DNA of 8,716 bases from Oscillospiraceae bacterium (GCA_017458885.1 JAFSZQ010000114.1:1-8716); one strand, 5' to 3'. Positions 1 to 7,500 are shown, counted from the first letter of the stretch. Translations and numbers: made by a program. The notes: a model not told the origin generated them from the sequence alone.

Positions 1-1927
1 GCGCCTCTCCAAGGGCTACGGCGCGCTGCTGCACCCGTTCGTGGACTCGAAGGGCAACTTCGGCAAGGTTTATTCCCGCGACATGGCGTGGGCGGCGAGC
101 CGCTACACCGAGGCGAAGCTCGCGCCCATCTGCGCCGAGCTGTTCCGCGACATCGACAGCGACACCGTGGACTTCATCGACAACTACGACAACACGATGA
201 AGGAGCCGGCGCTGCTGCCGACGACGTTCCCGAACATCCTCGTCTCCGCGAACCAGGGCATCGCGGTCGGCATGGCGTCGCAGCTCTGCGGCTTCAATCT
301 CGGCGAGGTCTGCGACACGACCATCGCGTACCTGAAAGACCCCGCCTGCGCGCTGGCAGACACGCTGCTCGCGCCCGACTTCCCCACCGGCGGCGAGGTG
401 CTCTACGACCGCGCGGCGCTGGAAGAGATCTACAACACCGGCCGCGGCGGCGTGCGCGTGCGCGCAAGATGGCGCTACGTCAAGGGCGAGAACCTCATCG
501 AAATTTACGAGATACCCTACACGACCACCACCGAAGCCGTCATGGACAAGGTCGCGGAGCTCATCAAGGCGGGCAAGATCCGCGAGATCGCCGATATGCG
601 CGACGAGACCGACCTCTCGGGCCTCAAGCTGACCATCGACCTAAAGCGCGGCGCCGACCCCGAAAAGCTGATGCAAAAGCTCTTCAAGTCCACGACGCTG
701 CTCGACACGATGTCCTGCAATTTCAACGTGCTCATCGCGGGGATGCCGCGCGTGCTGGGCGTGCGCGAGCTGCTCGACGAGTGGTGCGCGTGGCGCACCG
801 AGAGCGTGCGGCGGCGCGTGTTCTTCGTGCTCGGCAAGCGCAAGGAGAAGCTGCATCTCCTGAAGGGACTGCGGCGCATTCTGCTCGACATCGACAAGGC
901 GATCAAAATCATCCGCGAGACCGAGGCGGAGGCGGACGTCGTGCCGAACCTGATGATCGGCTTTGGCATCGACGAGACGCAGGCGGAGTACGTCGCGGAG
1001 ATCAAACTGCGCAACATCAACCGCGAATTCATCCTCAAGCGCACGGCGGAGACCGACGCCCTGCAAGAAGAAATTGAAGATTTGGAGGACATCCTGAACC
1101 GTCCCGCGCGCGTGAAGAAGATCATCGTCTCCGAGCTGGAGGAGGTCAAAAAGAAGTACGCCGAGCCGCGCAGGACGGGCGTCGTCTACGACTACGCCGA
1201 GCCGGTCGAGGTCGAGGAGGCTCCGGCGGAGGAGTACCCCGTGAGCGTGTTCCTCTCGCGCGGGGGCTACTTCAAGAAGATCACGCCCCAGTCGCTGCGC
1301 ATGAGCGGCGAGCAGAAGTACAAGGAGGACGACGGCCCCAGCCAGTCGTTCGAGACGACGAGCAACGCGGAGGTCATGTTCTTCACCGACCGCGTGCAGG
1401 TCTACAAGACCCGCCTCGGCGAGTTCGCGGACAGCAAGGCGTCCGTGCTCGGCGACTATTTGCCCGCGAAGCTCGGCATGGACGACGGCGAGAACGTCGT
1501 CTGCATGGTGCTGCCGGACGATTACAAGGGCTTCCTGCTCTTTTTCTTCGAGAACGGCAAGTGCGCGAAGGTGGAGCTCTCCGCGTACCGGACGACCTCG
1601 AACCGCCGCCGGCTCACCGGCGCGTACAGCGACAAGAGCCCGCTCAAGAGCGTGCTGTACCTCACGGACGACACGGAGATCGCGGTCTATTCCAGCGAGC
1701 CGCGCTGCCTCGTCGTCAGCACGGCGCTGCTCGCGGTCAAGTCCACGCGCGCGACGCAGGGCGTGGCGCTGCTGACGCTCAAAAAGGGCAAGACGCTCGA
1801 CCGCGCCTGCACGCTGGAGGCGTCCGGCGTGACCGACCTCGCCCGCTACCGCGGGCGCTCCATCCCCGCGGCGGGCGCGCTGCTGCGCGCCGAGGACGCG
1901 GAGGACAAGCAGATGACGATATTATGA
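1..1927 (+). CDS. parC: Type IIA DNA topoisomerase subunit A, ParC/GyrA family (5' partial)
   Basis: This is the DNA-breaking and rejoining subunit of a type II topoisomerase, which works with an ATPase B subunit to relax or decatenate DNA. The reading frame is open from base 2, so the start lies upstream. By comparison with GyrA, roughly 85-90 residues are missing, including the helix where quinolone-resistance changes occur. The active-site tyrosine is visible in the motif AASRYTEAKL (Tyr codon 104-106), followed by the family signatures TVDFIDNYDNT and NQGIAVGMA. The tower and coiled-coil part runs to about base 1160. A C-terminal propeller-like domain starts near 1241. The canonical GyrA box (QRRGGRG type) is absent; the nearest match is SRGGY at 1256-1270, which argues for a topoisomerase IV-like enzyme over true gyrase. 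The visible part is 641 residues, implying about 730 in total, a size I associate with clostridial ParC-like proteins. The family is certain; the ParC versus GyrA assignment is less so. The stop overlaps the next gene's start. Confidence 0.9.
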   Translation, partial: RLSKGYGALLHPFVDSKGNFGKVYSRDMAWAASRYTEAKLAPICAELFRDIDSDTVDFIDNYDNTMKEPALLPTTFPNILVSANQGIAVGMASQLCGFNLGEVCDTTIAYLKDPACALADTLLAPDFPTGGEVLYDRAALEEIYNTGRGGVRVRARWRYVKGENLIEIYEIPYTTTTEAVMDKVAELIKAGKIREIADMRDETDLSGLKLTIDLKRGADPEKLMQKLFKSTTLLDTMSCNFNVLIAGMPRVLGVRELLDEWCAWRTESVRRRVFFVLGKRKEKLHLLKGLRRILLDIDKAIKIIRETEAEADVVPNLMIGFGIDETQAEYVAEIKLRNINREFILKRTAETDALQEEIEDLEDILNRPARVKKIIVSELEEVKKKYAEPRRTGVVYDYAEPVEVEEAPAEEYPVSVFLSRGGYFKKITPQSLRMSGEQKYKEDDGPSQSFETTSNAEVMFFTDRVQVYKTRLGEFADSKASVLGDYLPAKLGMDDGENVVCMVLPDDYKGFLLFFFENGKCAKVELSAYRTTSNRRRLTGAYSDKSPLKSVLYLTDDTEIAVYSSEPRCLVVSTALLAVKSTRATQGVALLTLKKGKTLDRACTLEASGVTDLARYRGRSIPAAGALLRAEDAEDKQMTIL

Positions 1928-2784
1928 AAAGAGAAGTTCTGAAAACCTACGCGGTCATCACGCTCGGCTGCGCGCTCTACGCGCTCGCGTTCGACTGGTT
2001 CTACGCGCCGAACGACCTGACCTGCGGCGGATTTACGGGCGTCGCGCAGATCATCCACTTTTTCGCCCCCTCGCTGCCCGTCGGCGTGCTGATCCTCGCG
2101 CTCAACGTGCCGCTGTACCTGCTGGGGCTCCGGCGCTTCGGGCTGGGGTTCCTCGCAAAGTCGCTCTACGCCACGGCGCTCTCGTCCGTGCTCGTGGATG
2201 CGATCGCCGCGCTGCACACGTTCTCGCCGCTCGACCCGCTGCTTGCCTGTCTCTACGGCGGCGTGCTGCTCGGCGCGTCGGGCGGGGTCATGATGCGCGA
2301 GGAGGCGACCACCGGCGGCACGGAGCTCGCCTCGTGGCTGGTGAAGCCCCATGTGCCGCAGCTCTCGCTCGGCAGCGTGCTGCTGGGGCTCGACCTCGCG
2401 GTGATCTTCTGCTACGCCGCGGCGTTCGGCAACCTGAACAACGCGCTCTACGGCGGCGTGGCGCTGTTCGTGACGACGAAGGTGATCGACCTGCTGGTCT
2501 ACGGCGGCAACACGGGCAAGCTGACCTTCATCGTCAGCGAGCGGCAGGAGGAGCTGGCGGAGCGGCTGCTGGAACTCGGCATGGGCGTGACGCGGCTCGA
2601 CGGCACGGGCGCGTTCACGAAGAGCGCGCGTCCGGTGCTGCTCTGCGCCGTGCGGCGGCGGGAGATCGTGCTGGTGCGCCGCACGGTCAAGGAGACGGAT
2701 CCCGACGCCTTTTTCATCATGTGCGACGCCAGCGAGGTGCTGGGCGAGGGCTTCGGAGAGTACAAGCCGAACGGGGTGCAATAG
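1924..2784 (+). CDS. YitT family membrane protein (DUF161 plus DUF2179)
   Basis: This 286-residue protein has the YitT architecture. Hydrophobic segments lie at about residues 8-27, 50-70, 78-96, 104-122 and 149-168, with another at about 174-193. They are followed by a soluble C-terminal DUF2179 domain at about 198-277. Family signatures are the N-terminal APNDLTCGGFTG, the TTGGTELAS motif at 129-137 (the usual form is TGGTDIIA), and in DUF2179 the stretches GTGAFTKS, DPDAFFIM and VLGEGF. The protein should sit in the cytoplasmic membrane. The family has no firmly assigned substrate, so none is given. The ATG overlaps the topoisomerase stop as ATGA, and no good Shine-Dalgarno sequence lies just upstream. 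Translation is therefore probably coupled to that of the topoisomerase gene. Length and domain order are normal for the family. Confidence 0.93.
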   Translation: MKREVLKTYAVITLGCALYALAFDWFYAPNDLTCGGFTGVAQIIHFFAPSLPVGVLILALNVPLYLLGLRRFGLGFLAKSLYATALSSVLVDAIAALHTFSPLDPLLACLYGGVLLGASGGVMMREEATTGGTELASWLVKPHVPQLSLGSVLLGLDLAVIFCYAAAFGNLNNALYGGVALFVTTKVIDLLVYGGNTGKLTFIVSERQEELAERLLELGMGVTRLDGTGAFTKSARPVLLCAVRRREIVLVRRTVKETDPDAFFIMCDASEVLGEGFGEYKPNGVQ

Positions 2785-2794
2785 GAGGGAACGC

Positions 2795-3379
2795 ATGGAC
2801 TTTTCCAGGGTCAAAGCCGCGCTGGAGGCGCGCGGCTTCGCGGTGACGGCGTGCGCGTCGAAGGCGGATGCCGCCGCGTACCTGAACGGGCAGATCGACG
2901 GCACGAGCGTCGGCTTCGGCGGTTCGATGACGCTCGCGGAGCTGGGGCTCTACGACAGCCTTTCGGCGCACAACACGGTCTACAGCCATTGGAACGGCGG
3001 CGCGCGCGAGGCGGCGGCGACGGCGGACGTGTACCTCTGCTCCGTCAACGCGCTCGCGGAGACGGGGGAGCTCGTCAACATCGACGGCGCGGGCAACCGC
3101 GTGGCGGGCACGCTCAACGGGCATCGGAAGGTGTACCTCGTCGTCGGGCGCAACAAGCTCGCGCCGACATATGACGAGGCACTTTGGCGCGCCCGCAACG
3201 TCGCCGCGCCGAAGAACGCGCGGCGGCTCGGCGTCAGGACGCCCTGCGCCGTGCGCGGTGACCGCTGCTACGACTGCAAGAGCCCCGAGCGCATCTGCCG
3301 CGCGCTGGTCGTACTGTGGCGCTGCATGATGGGCGGCGACGCGGAGGTCGTGCTCGTCGATGAGGAGCTGGGGTATTGA
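2795..3379 (+). CDS. LUD domain protein (DUF162, lactate-utilisation-like)
   Basis: This 194-residue soluble protein is essentially a single LUD domain. Typical segments are VGFGGSMTLAELGLYDSL (about 39-56), ADVYLCSVNALAETGELVNI (78-97), DGAGNRVAG (97-105), VYLVVGRNKL (113-122) and the C-terminal RNVAAPKNARRL (134-145). The C-terminal part carries Cys151, Cys158, Cys161 and Cys168 in a C-x6-C-x2-C-x6-C spacing, which could bind metal or a cluster; that role is inferred. LutC and LutB of the lactate oxidation complex contain this domain, but no lutA or lutB partner is present here, so a role in lactate metabolism cannot be claimed. The start is well supported: an AGGAGG sequence at 2783-2788 lies 6 bases before the ATG and overlaps the YitT stop. 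It therefore probably belongs to the same transcript. Its stop codon lies inside the arm of a strong hairpin (3372-3401). Confidence 0.92.
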   Translation: MDFSRVKAALEARGFAVTACASKADAAAYLNGQIDGTSVGFGGSMTLAELGLYDSLSAHNTVYSHWNGGAREAAATADVYLCSVNALAETGELVNIDGAGNRVAGTLNGHRKVYLVVGRNKLAPTYDEALWRARNVAAPKNARRLGVRTPCAVRGDRCYDCKSPERICRALVVLWRCMMGGDAEVVLVDEELGY

Positions 3380-3401
3380 CGCGGCAAGCCGCGTCAATAC
3401 C
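3372..3401. repeat. Perfect inverted repeat over the LUD stop codon (hairpin A)
   Basis: The arms are 3372-3384 and 3389-3401, giving 13 perfect base pairs (GGTATTGACGCGG against its complement) around a CAAG loop. The left arm contains the TGA stop of the LUD gene. The stem would suit a transcription terminator, but the sequence after it (AGATCGCCATTTTGC) has only a short, distant T-run. It is thus a weak intrinsic terminator at best, and may instead be an RNA-stabilising 3' hairpin or the first module of a repeat element. Confidence 0.8.
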
Positions 3402-3406
3402 AGATC

Positions 3407-3448
3407 GCCATTTTGCTCGCCGCTTACGCGGCAACCGCAAAATATGGC
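3407..3448. repeat. Interrupted inverted repeat (hairpin B)
   Basis: The outer arms GCCATTTTGC (3407-3416) and GCAAAATATGGC (3437-3448) pair along ten positions with a two-base bulge on the right. Inside them GCCGC (3419-3423) pairs with GCGGC (3428-3432) around a TTAC loop, leaving an asymmetric internal loop. This is the middle of three consecutive hairpins between the LUD and lipoprotein genes. Confidence 0.75.
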
Positions 3449-3451
3449 TGT

Positions 3452-3472
3452 GCGATTCGGTTCCCGAATCGC
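3452..3472. repeat. Perfect inverted repeat next to the lipoprotein ribosome site (hairpin C)
   Basis: GCGATTCGG (3452-3460) and CCGAATCGC (3464-3472) are perfectly complementary around a TTC loop. The stem ends directly where the purine-rich ribosome-binding sequence of the next gene begins. If formed in the mRNA it could affect translation of the lipoprotein gene; that effect is inferred. Confidence 0.75.
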
Positions 3473-3479
3473 GGGGTGA
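3473..3479 (+). promoter_or_regulatory. Ribosome binding site that fixes the lipoprotein start
   Basis: GGGGTGA lies 4 bases before the ATG at 3484. The frame is open further upstream, to a TTG at 3376, but that extension would translate the three hairpins and would place the lipoprotein signal peptide internally. The ATG at 3484 is therefore preferred. Confidence 0.6.
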
Positions 3480-3483
3480 CGCG

Positions 3484-4128
3484 ATGAAAAAATATGCTAT
3501 CATTTATCTTATGCTGCTCTGCCTGATCCTCACGGGCTGCGGGGACAGGCTGCTGGAGCGTTCGTACGCCACGGTGACGCCGCACAGCGCGGCGTACCGC
3601 GAGACGGAGGACGCCGACACGCTGCGCGCGGAGAACTATCAGGATCTCGTCAACGCGCTGCTGATGCTGCTCGGCGAGCACCGCGGGAGCGGCGTCGTGC
3701 GCGTCTACGGCGACGCGCCGGACAAGGCGGCGCTGGCGGATCGCGCCTGCGTCGAGGTACAGCAGGAGACGGCGCTCGGCGCGTACCTGCTCGACTACAT
3801 CACCTACGGCGGCTCGGAGGAGAGCGGGTACTACGAGCTGACGGTGCGCTTCGGCTACCGCCGCACGGCGGAGGAGCAGATGGCGATCGTCAGCGCGACG
3901 AGCGTCGAGGCGCTGCCCGACCTGCTGCGCGCGGCGGTGGAGGCGGGCGCGGACGCGCTCGCGGTGCGCGTCGGGCACTTCGACGCCGACCAAGCGGACG
4001 TTGCGGCGCAGGTGACGGCGGTGCACGACGAGCTGTACCCGCCGGAGGAGGCGCCGTGGGAGCTGCGCTTTTACCCCGAGGGGCAGCCGGGGATCGTTGA
4101 AGTGGTGCTCAAGGACGGTGGTTCCTGA
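3484..4128 (+). CDS. Small lipoprotein of unknown function
   Basis: This 214-residue protein begins with a short lysine-led, hydrophobic signal peptide and the lipobox LTGC at residues 16-19. Cleavage before Cys19 and attachment of lipid would leave it on the outer face of the cytoplasmic membrane. The mature part has no domain I can name with confidence. It is acidic, without further membrane segments, and contains recognisable blocks: RSYATVTPHS (26-35), NYQDLVNALLMLLGEH (51-66), TALGAYLLDYITYG (96-109), VRFGYRRTAEEQ (121-132) and VSATSVEALPDLL (136-148). From memory, similar uncharacterised lipoproteins occur in Oscillospiraceae, which suggests a conserved family. The gene follows LUD after about 100 bases of hairpins and is followed by a strong terminator, so it is the last gene of the plus-strand group. 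The first codons are AT-rich compared with the rest of the gene. Confidence 0.85.
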   Translation: MKKYAIIYLMLLCLILTGCGDRLLERSYATVTPHSAAYRETEDADTLRAENYQDLVNALLMLLGEHRGSGVVRVYGDAPDKAALADRACVEVQQETALGAYLLDYITYGGSEESGYYELTVRFGYRRTAEEQMAIVSATSVEALPDLLRAAVEAGADALAVRVGHFDADQADVAAQVTAVHDELYPPEEAPWELRFYPEGQPGIVEVVLKDGGS

Positions 4129-4141
4129 CTTCCGTAGAAGG

Positions 4142-4180
4142 AAGGACGCCAGCCGGCATTGTGCCGGTTGGCGTCCTTTT
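4142..4180 (+). terminator. Intrinsic terminator after the lipoprotein gene
   Basis: The arms AAGGACGCCAGCCGGCA (4142-4158) and TGCCGGTTGGCGTCCTT (4162-4178) pair over 17 positions with a single G-U wobble around a TTG loop. The RNA ends in a T-run at 4177-4180, 13 bases after the lipoprotein stop. On the minus strand the stem is followed by TTCCTTCT, so it may also act, less well, on transcripts arriving from the efflux genes. Confidence 0.9.
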
Positions 4181-4193
4181 CGTGTCTTATTTG

Positions 4194-4314
4194 CGCTGTT
4201 TCCCGTGAGACGATTTGACGGTGCGTCTTCGGTCCGCTGCCGCTCTTTTGGATACCGGCGCAATGTAAGGTCGAATAAGGGGTAGCAAATGCCAATTCGC
4301 ACGGGCAAACAGCG
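4194..4314. repeat. Imperfect inverted repeat bracketing about 90 bases
   Basis: The left arm CGCTGTTTCCCGTG (4194-4207) is complementary to the right arm CACGGGCAAACAGCG (4300-4314), with a single extra C at 4306. The arms enclose 92 bases in which AGACG (4208-4212) can pair with CGTCT (4224-4228). A further hairpin, GCGTC and GACGC around GTGTA (4312-4326), overlaps the right arm. This could be the closing stem of a structured RNA or the ends of a small repeat element. No protein evidence is present. Confidence 0.45.
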
Positions 4315-4441
4315 TCGTGTAGACGCGATAACCTAAAAGCCATCAGAAATGTTGCCGATAAGCGTCTTTCTTCTTTGGCGGGCGGAAACGACCGAAGCGC
4401 CGCCTGCGGCGGATGAAGCGAGGGAGTTTCGAGGCAGCGCC

Positions 4442-4475
4442 CCGCTTGCCGCGACCAACGGGAAGCGGCAAGCGG
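4442..4475. repeat. Perfect 11-bp inverted repeat
   Basis: CCGCTTGCCGC (4442-4452) and GCGGCAAGCGG (4465-4475) are exactly complementary around a 12-base loop. It is part of a run of inverted repeats that lies downstream of the RND permease gene on the minus strand. Confidence 0.7.
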
Positions 4476-4482
4476 CTGGCGC

Positions 4483-4498
4483 AACGGTGCACACCGTT
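4483..4498. repeat. Short perfect inverted repeat
   Basis: AACGGTG (4483-4489) is followed, after CA, by CACCGTT (4492-4498). The last two bases are shared with the left arm of the next inverted repeat (4497-4524), so the two stems are alternatives at that edge. Confidence 0.55.
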
Positions 4499-4524
4499 TC
4501 TTCTTTCGCAAGAGAAAGAAGAAA
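4497..4524. repeat. Perfect 11-bp TTTCTTCTTTC inverted repeat
   Basis: TTTCTTCTTTC (4497-4507) pairs exactly with GAAAGAAGAAA (4514-4524) around a GCAAGA loop. On the minus strand it lies 44 bases past the RND stop, but the stem is not followed by a T-run, so a terminator call is weak. A very similar unpaired TCTTTCTTCTTT occurs at about 4364-4375. A 12-base perfect palindrome TTCTTGCAAGAA lies just beyond, at 4540-4551. Confidence 0.65.
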
Positions 4525-4567
4525 TGGGGTCGCAACCCGTTCTTGCAAGAAAAGAGAAAAAATGGTT

Positions 4568-7500
4568 TCAGGTACCGTTCTTCTTCTTCTTTCCAATATT
4601 GTCGATCACGCAGTAGTACACCGGCGTGAACAGCAGCGTCACCACCGTCGAGATCAGCATACCGCTCACCATCGTCACGCCCATGTCGCTCATCAGCTCG
4701 TTGCTCTGCCCGACGCCGAGCGCCAGCGGCGCGATCGCGAGGATCGTCGTCAGCGTCGTCATCAAAACGGGACGGATGCGCAGCGGACAGGCGTTCAGGA
4801 TCGCCTCCTCGCGGCTCTCGCCGCGCGCGCGGCGCTGCTTGATGTAGTCGATCAGGATGATCGACGCGTTCACCACCGTGCCCGCGAGCATGATGAGCGC
4901 CACCATCGAGATCATCGAAAGGTCGCGCCCCGTGAGTGGCAGCGCGAACAGCGCGCCCGAGAACGCGACGGGCAGGATCATCATCACGATCACCGGCATC
5001 ACGAACGACTCGAACTGCGAGGCGAGCACGAAGTACACCAGCCCCAGCGCCACGATCAGCGCCAGCGTCAGGTCGTGGAAATTCTCCTGCATCTGCTCGT
5101 AGCCGCCGCCGATGCTCGCCTCGTAGCCGTCGGGCATCGCGTAGCTATCCAGGATCGCGCGGATCTGCGCCGTGACGGCGTTCGTGTCGCCGCTGACGGT
5201 CGAGCCGGTGATCGTCACCGTGCGCGACTGGTTGACGCGCGAGATCGTCGCGGGCGCGAGCTCAATGTCGACGTTCGCGACCGCGGAGAGCGGCACCGTG
5301 CCGCCGTAGGGCGTCGCGATGGGCGCCGAGCGCAGCGCGTCGAGGCTCGCGCTCGCCGCGCCGTCGCCGCGCACGACCACGTCGATCTCCTTGTTGTCGA
5401 GGTTCACCGTCGTCGCCGTCGCGCCCGTCAGTTCCGCGCGCACCGCCTGCCCCACCTGCGCGGCGGTCAAGCCGTACTGCGCCGCCGCCTCGCGCTTCAT
5501 CGTGACCTTGACCTGGGGCACGTCGTCGCTGACGCTGCTGGTGACGTCGATGGCGTCCGGCAGCGCGGCGATGGGCCGCATGAGGTCGCTTGCGAGCATC
5601 GTGAGCGTGTCGTAGTCCGTGCCGCTGAGCTGCACCTCGATGTCGCTGCCCGTCATCATCTGGCTCATGTCCATGGCGCTGATCGTGTATTCGCAGCCCG
5701 CGACGTCCGCGAACGCGACGCGCAGGTCGTTCGCGATCTCGGTCGCGGTGCGGCTGCGGTCTTTCGCGGGAACGAGGATGACGCCGATCTCGTTCTCCGT
5801 CTCGCCGACGCTGTAGTACACGCCGTCGAGCTCCGGTACGCGGTCGTAGACGATGGCGACCATCTGCTCGGCGATGGCGGAGGTCTGCTCCGCGTCCGAG
5901 CCGGCGGGCATCAGGATGTTGCCCTGGATCATGTTCATGTCCATGTCCGGCAGCAGCACCTGCTTCGTCGAGAGGCACGCCGCGACGAACACCGCGACCA
6001 GCGCGACGGAGACCGCCACGCCCACGCCGAGGTGGCGGATGAAGTACGAAAGCGCCTTGCGGTAGCGCGCGAGGAAGCGTTCGCCGAAGCCGTTTTCGCG
6101 GCGCTGCAACTGCCGCGCGTGCACCTTCCGCTCGTCGAGCAAAAAGTAGCACAGCAGCGGCACGAGCGTGACCGCGATGACGAGCGAGCCGAGGATCAAA
6201 AACGAGATGGTCAGGCAGAAGTCCTTGAAGATCATGCCCGCCAGCCCGCCCGCGAGCCCCAGCGGCAGGAACACCGCGACGGTCGTGAGCGTCGAGGCGG
6301 TCAGCGAGAGCATGACCTCGCGCGTGCCCTCGACGCAGCTCGTCATGCGGTCGTGACCCTCGGCGGCGTAGCGGTAGATGTTCTCGAGCACGACGATGGA
6401 GTTGTCCACGATCATGCCGACGCCCATTGCGACGCCGCCGAGCGACAGCAGGTTCATCGTCAGGTCGCAGACGTACATCAGCACGAACACCGTCAGGATG
6501 CACACGGGCATCGACACGGCGATGGCGAGCGTCGCGCCGAAGCGGCGCAGGAACAGGTACACGACCACCGCCGCCAGCCCCACGCCGAGGATGATGTTCT
6601 CGATCGCCGCGTTCACAACGATGTTGATGTACTCGCTCGCGAGATACGGCGTCTCGTAGACGACGGCGCTGTTCTTCGCTGCCAGCTCCGCCATCTTCGC
6701 CGCCGCCTTGTCCGAGACGGCGGCCTCGTTCGCGCCGGACTGCTTCGAGACCTGCAAAAACACGGCGGGGATGCCGTTCATCTGCCCGATGTCGCGCTGC
6801 TCCGTCGTCTCCAGCGTCACGCTCGCCACGTCGCCGAGGCGCACCGTGCCGCCGGTCTGGAGCGGGATCAAGACGTTGCGCACGTCCTCGACGCTTTTGA
6901 GCTGCGCGTCGGTGGAGACGGTCAGCTTCTCCCTGCCGTTTTCGAGGTCGCCGCCCGGGTAGAGCAGGTTCTCCGCGACCAGTATCTGCGCGATGTAGCT
7001 GTTTGAAAGCCCCAGCCCGCGCGCCTTCGCCGCGTCCAGCTCCACGGCGATCTGCCGGTCGAAGCCGCCGAAGTAGCTCACCGACGCCACGCCGTCGATG
7101 CGCTCGAGCGCGGGCGCGACCACGTCCTCCGCCAGCGTCTGCACGCTCGCGAGGTCTTCGCCCATGAGCGCGATGATGGCGGTGGGCATCAGGTCGCTGA
7201 CGTTGATGTTCATGATCGTCGGCTTGGTGCAGTCCTCGGGCAGCGAAAGCGCGTCGAATTTCTCGCGCAGCTTCGTCGCCGCGACGTCCACGTCCGTGCC
7301 CTTGACGTACAGGATGGTGACGGTGGACAGGCTCTCGGCGGAGGTGGACGAGACCTCGTCCACGCCCGGCACCGACAGGATCGCCGACTCCAGCGGGCGC
7401 GAGACGAGCTGCTCCATGTCCTCCGGCGCCGCGCCGTTATAGTAGCAGTAGACCACGGCGGCGGGGTACTCCATGTTCGGCAGCAGCGCGAGCTGCAGCT

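Larger units (their letters stand above)
4181..4567. other. Convergent intergenic region without a convincing gene
   Basis: This 387-base stretch lies between the 3' ends of the converging plus- and minus-strand genes. Open frames in it are short or are shadows with no signature. One 15-codon frame (ATG 4289-4291, stop 4334-4336) sits behind an AAGGGG-type sequence, but nothing else supports it. The region holds several inverted repeats, listed separately, and looks like noncoding repeat or structured-RNA sequence. I see no convincing promoter. Confidence 0.6.

Noticed and set aside
641..1149. Minus-strand frames antisense to the topoisomerase gene
   Set aside because: They are composition-driven shadows without recognisable domains, opposite a gene with clear family motifs.
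3376..3483. TTG-initiated N-terminal extension of the lipoprotein
   Set aside because: It would translate the three hairpins and bury the signal peptide 36 residues inside the protein. The ATG at 3484 gives a proper lipoprotein signal.
4197..4212. parS-like 16-mer TGTTTCCCGTGAGACG
   Set aside because: It matches the parS consensus at 13 of 16 positions but breaks the central CACGTG and the palindrome. The same bases are better explained as the left arm of the inverted repeat at 4194-4314. No partition gene is nearby.
4289..4336. Fifteen-codon frame with a possible ribosome site
   Set aside because: It is too short to judge, overlaps the right arm of an inverted repeat, and has no similarity or neighbour that would support translation.
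4553..4580. T-run just past the RND stop on the minus strand as a terminator
   Set aside because: Only about three base pairs (GGT with ACC) precede the T-run, too weak for an intrinsic terminator.
4349..7006. Very long plus-strand open frame (885 codons) antisense to the RND gene
   Set aside because: Its translation is dominated by Arg, His, Asp and Ala with no domain signature, as expected from the antisense of a GC-rich gene. The minus strand encodes an unmistakable RND permease.
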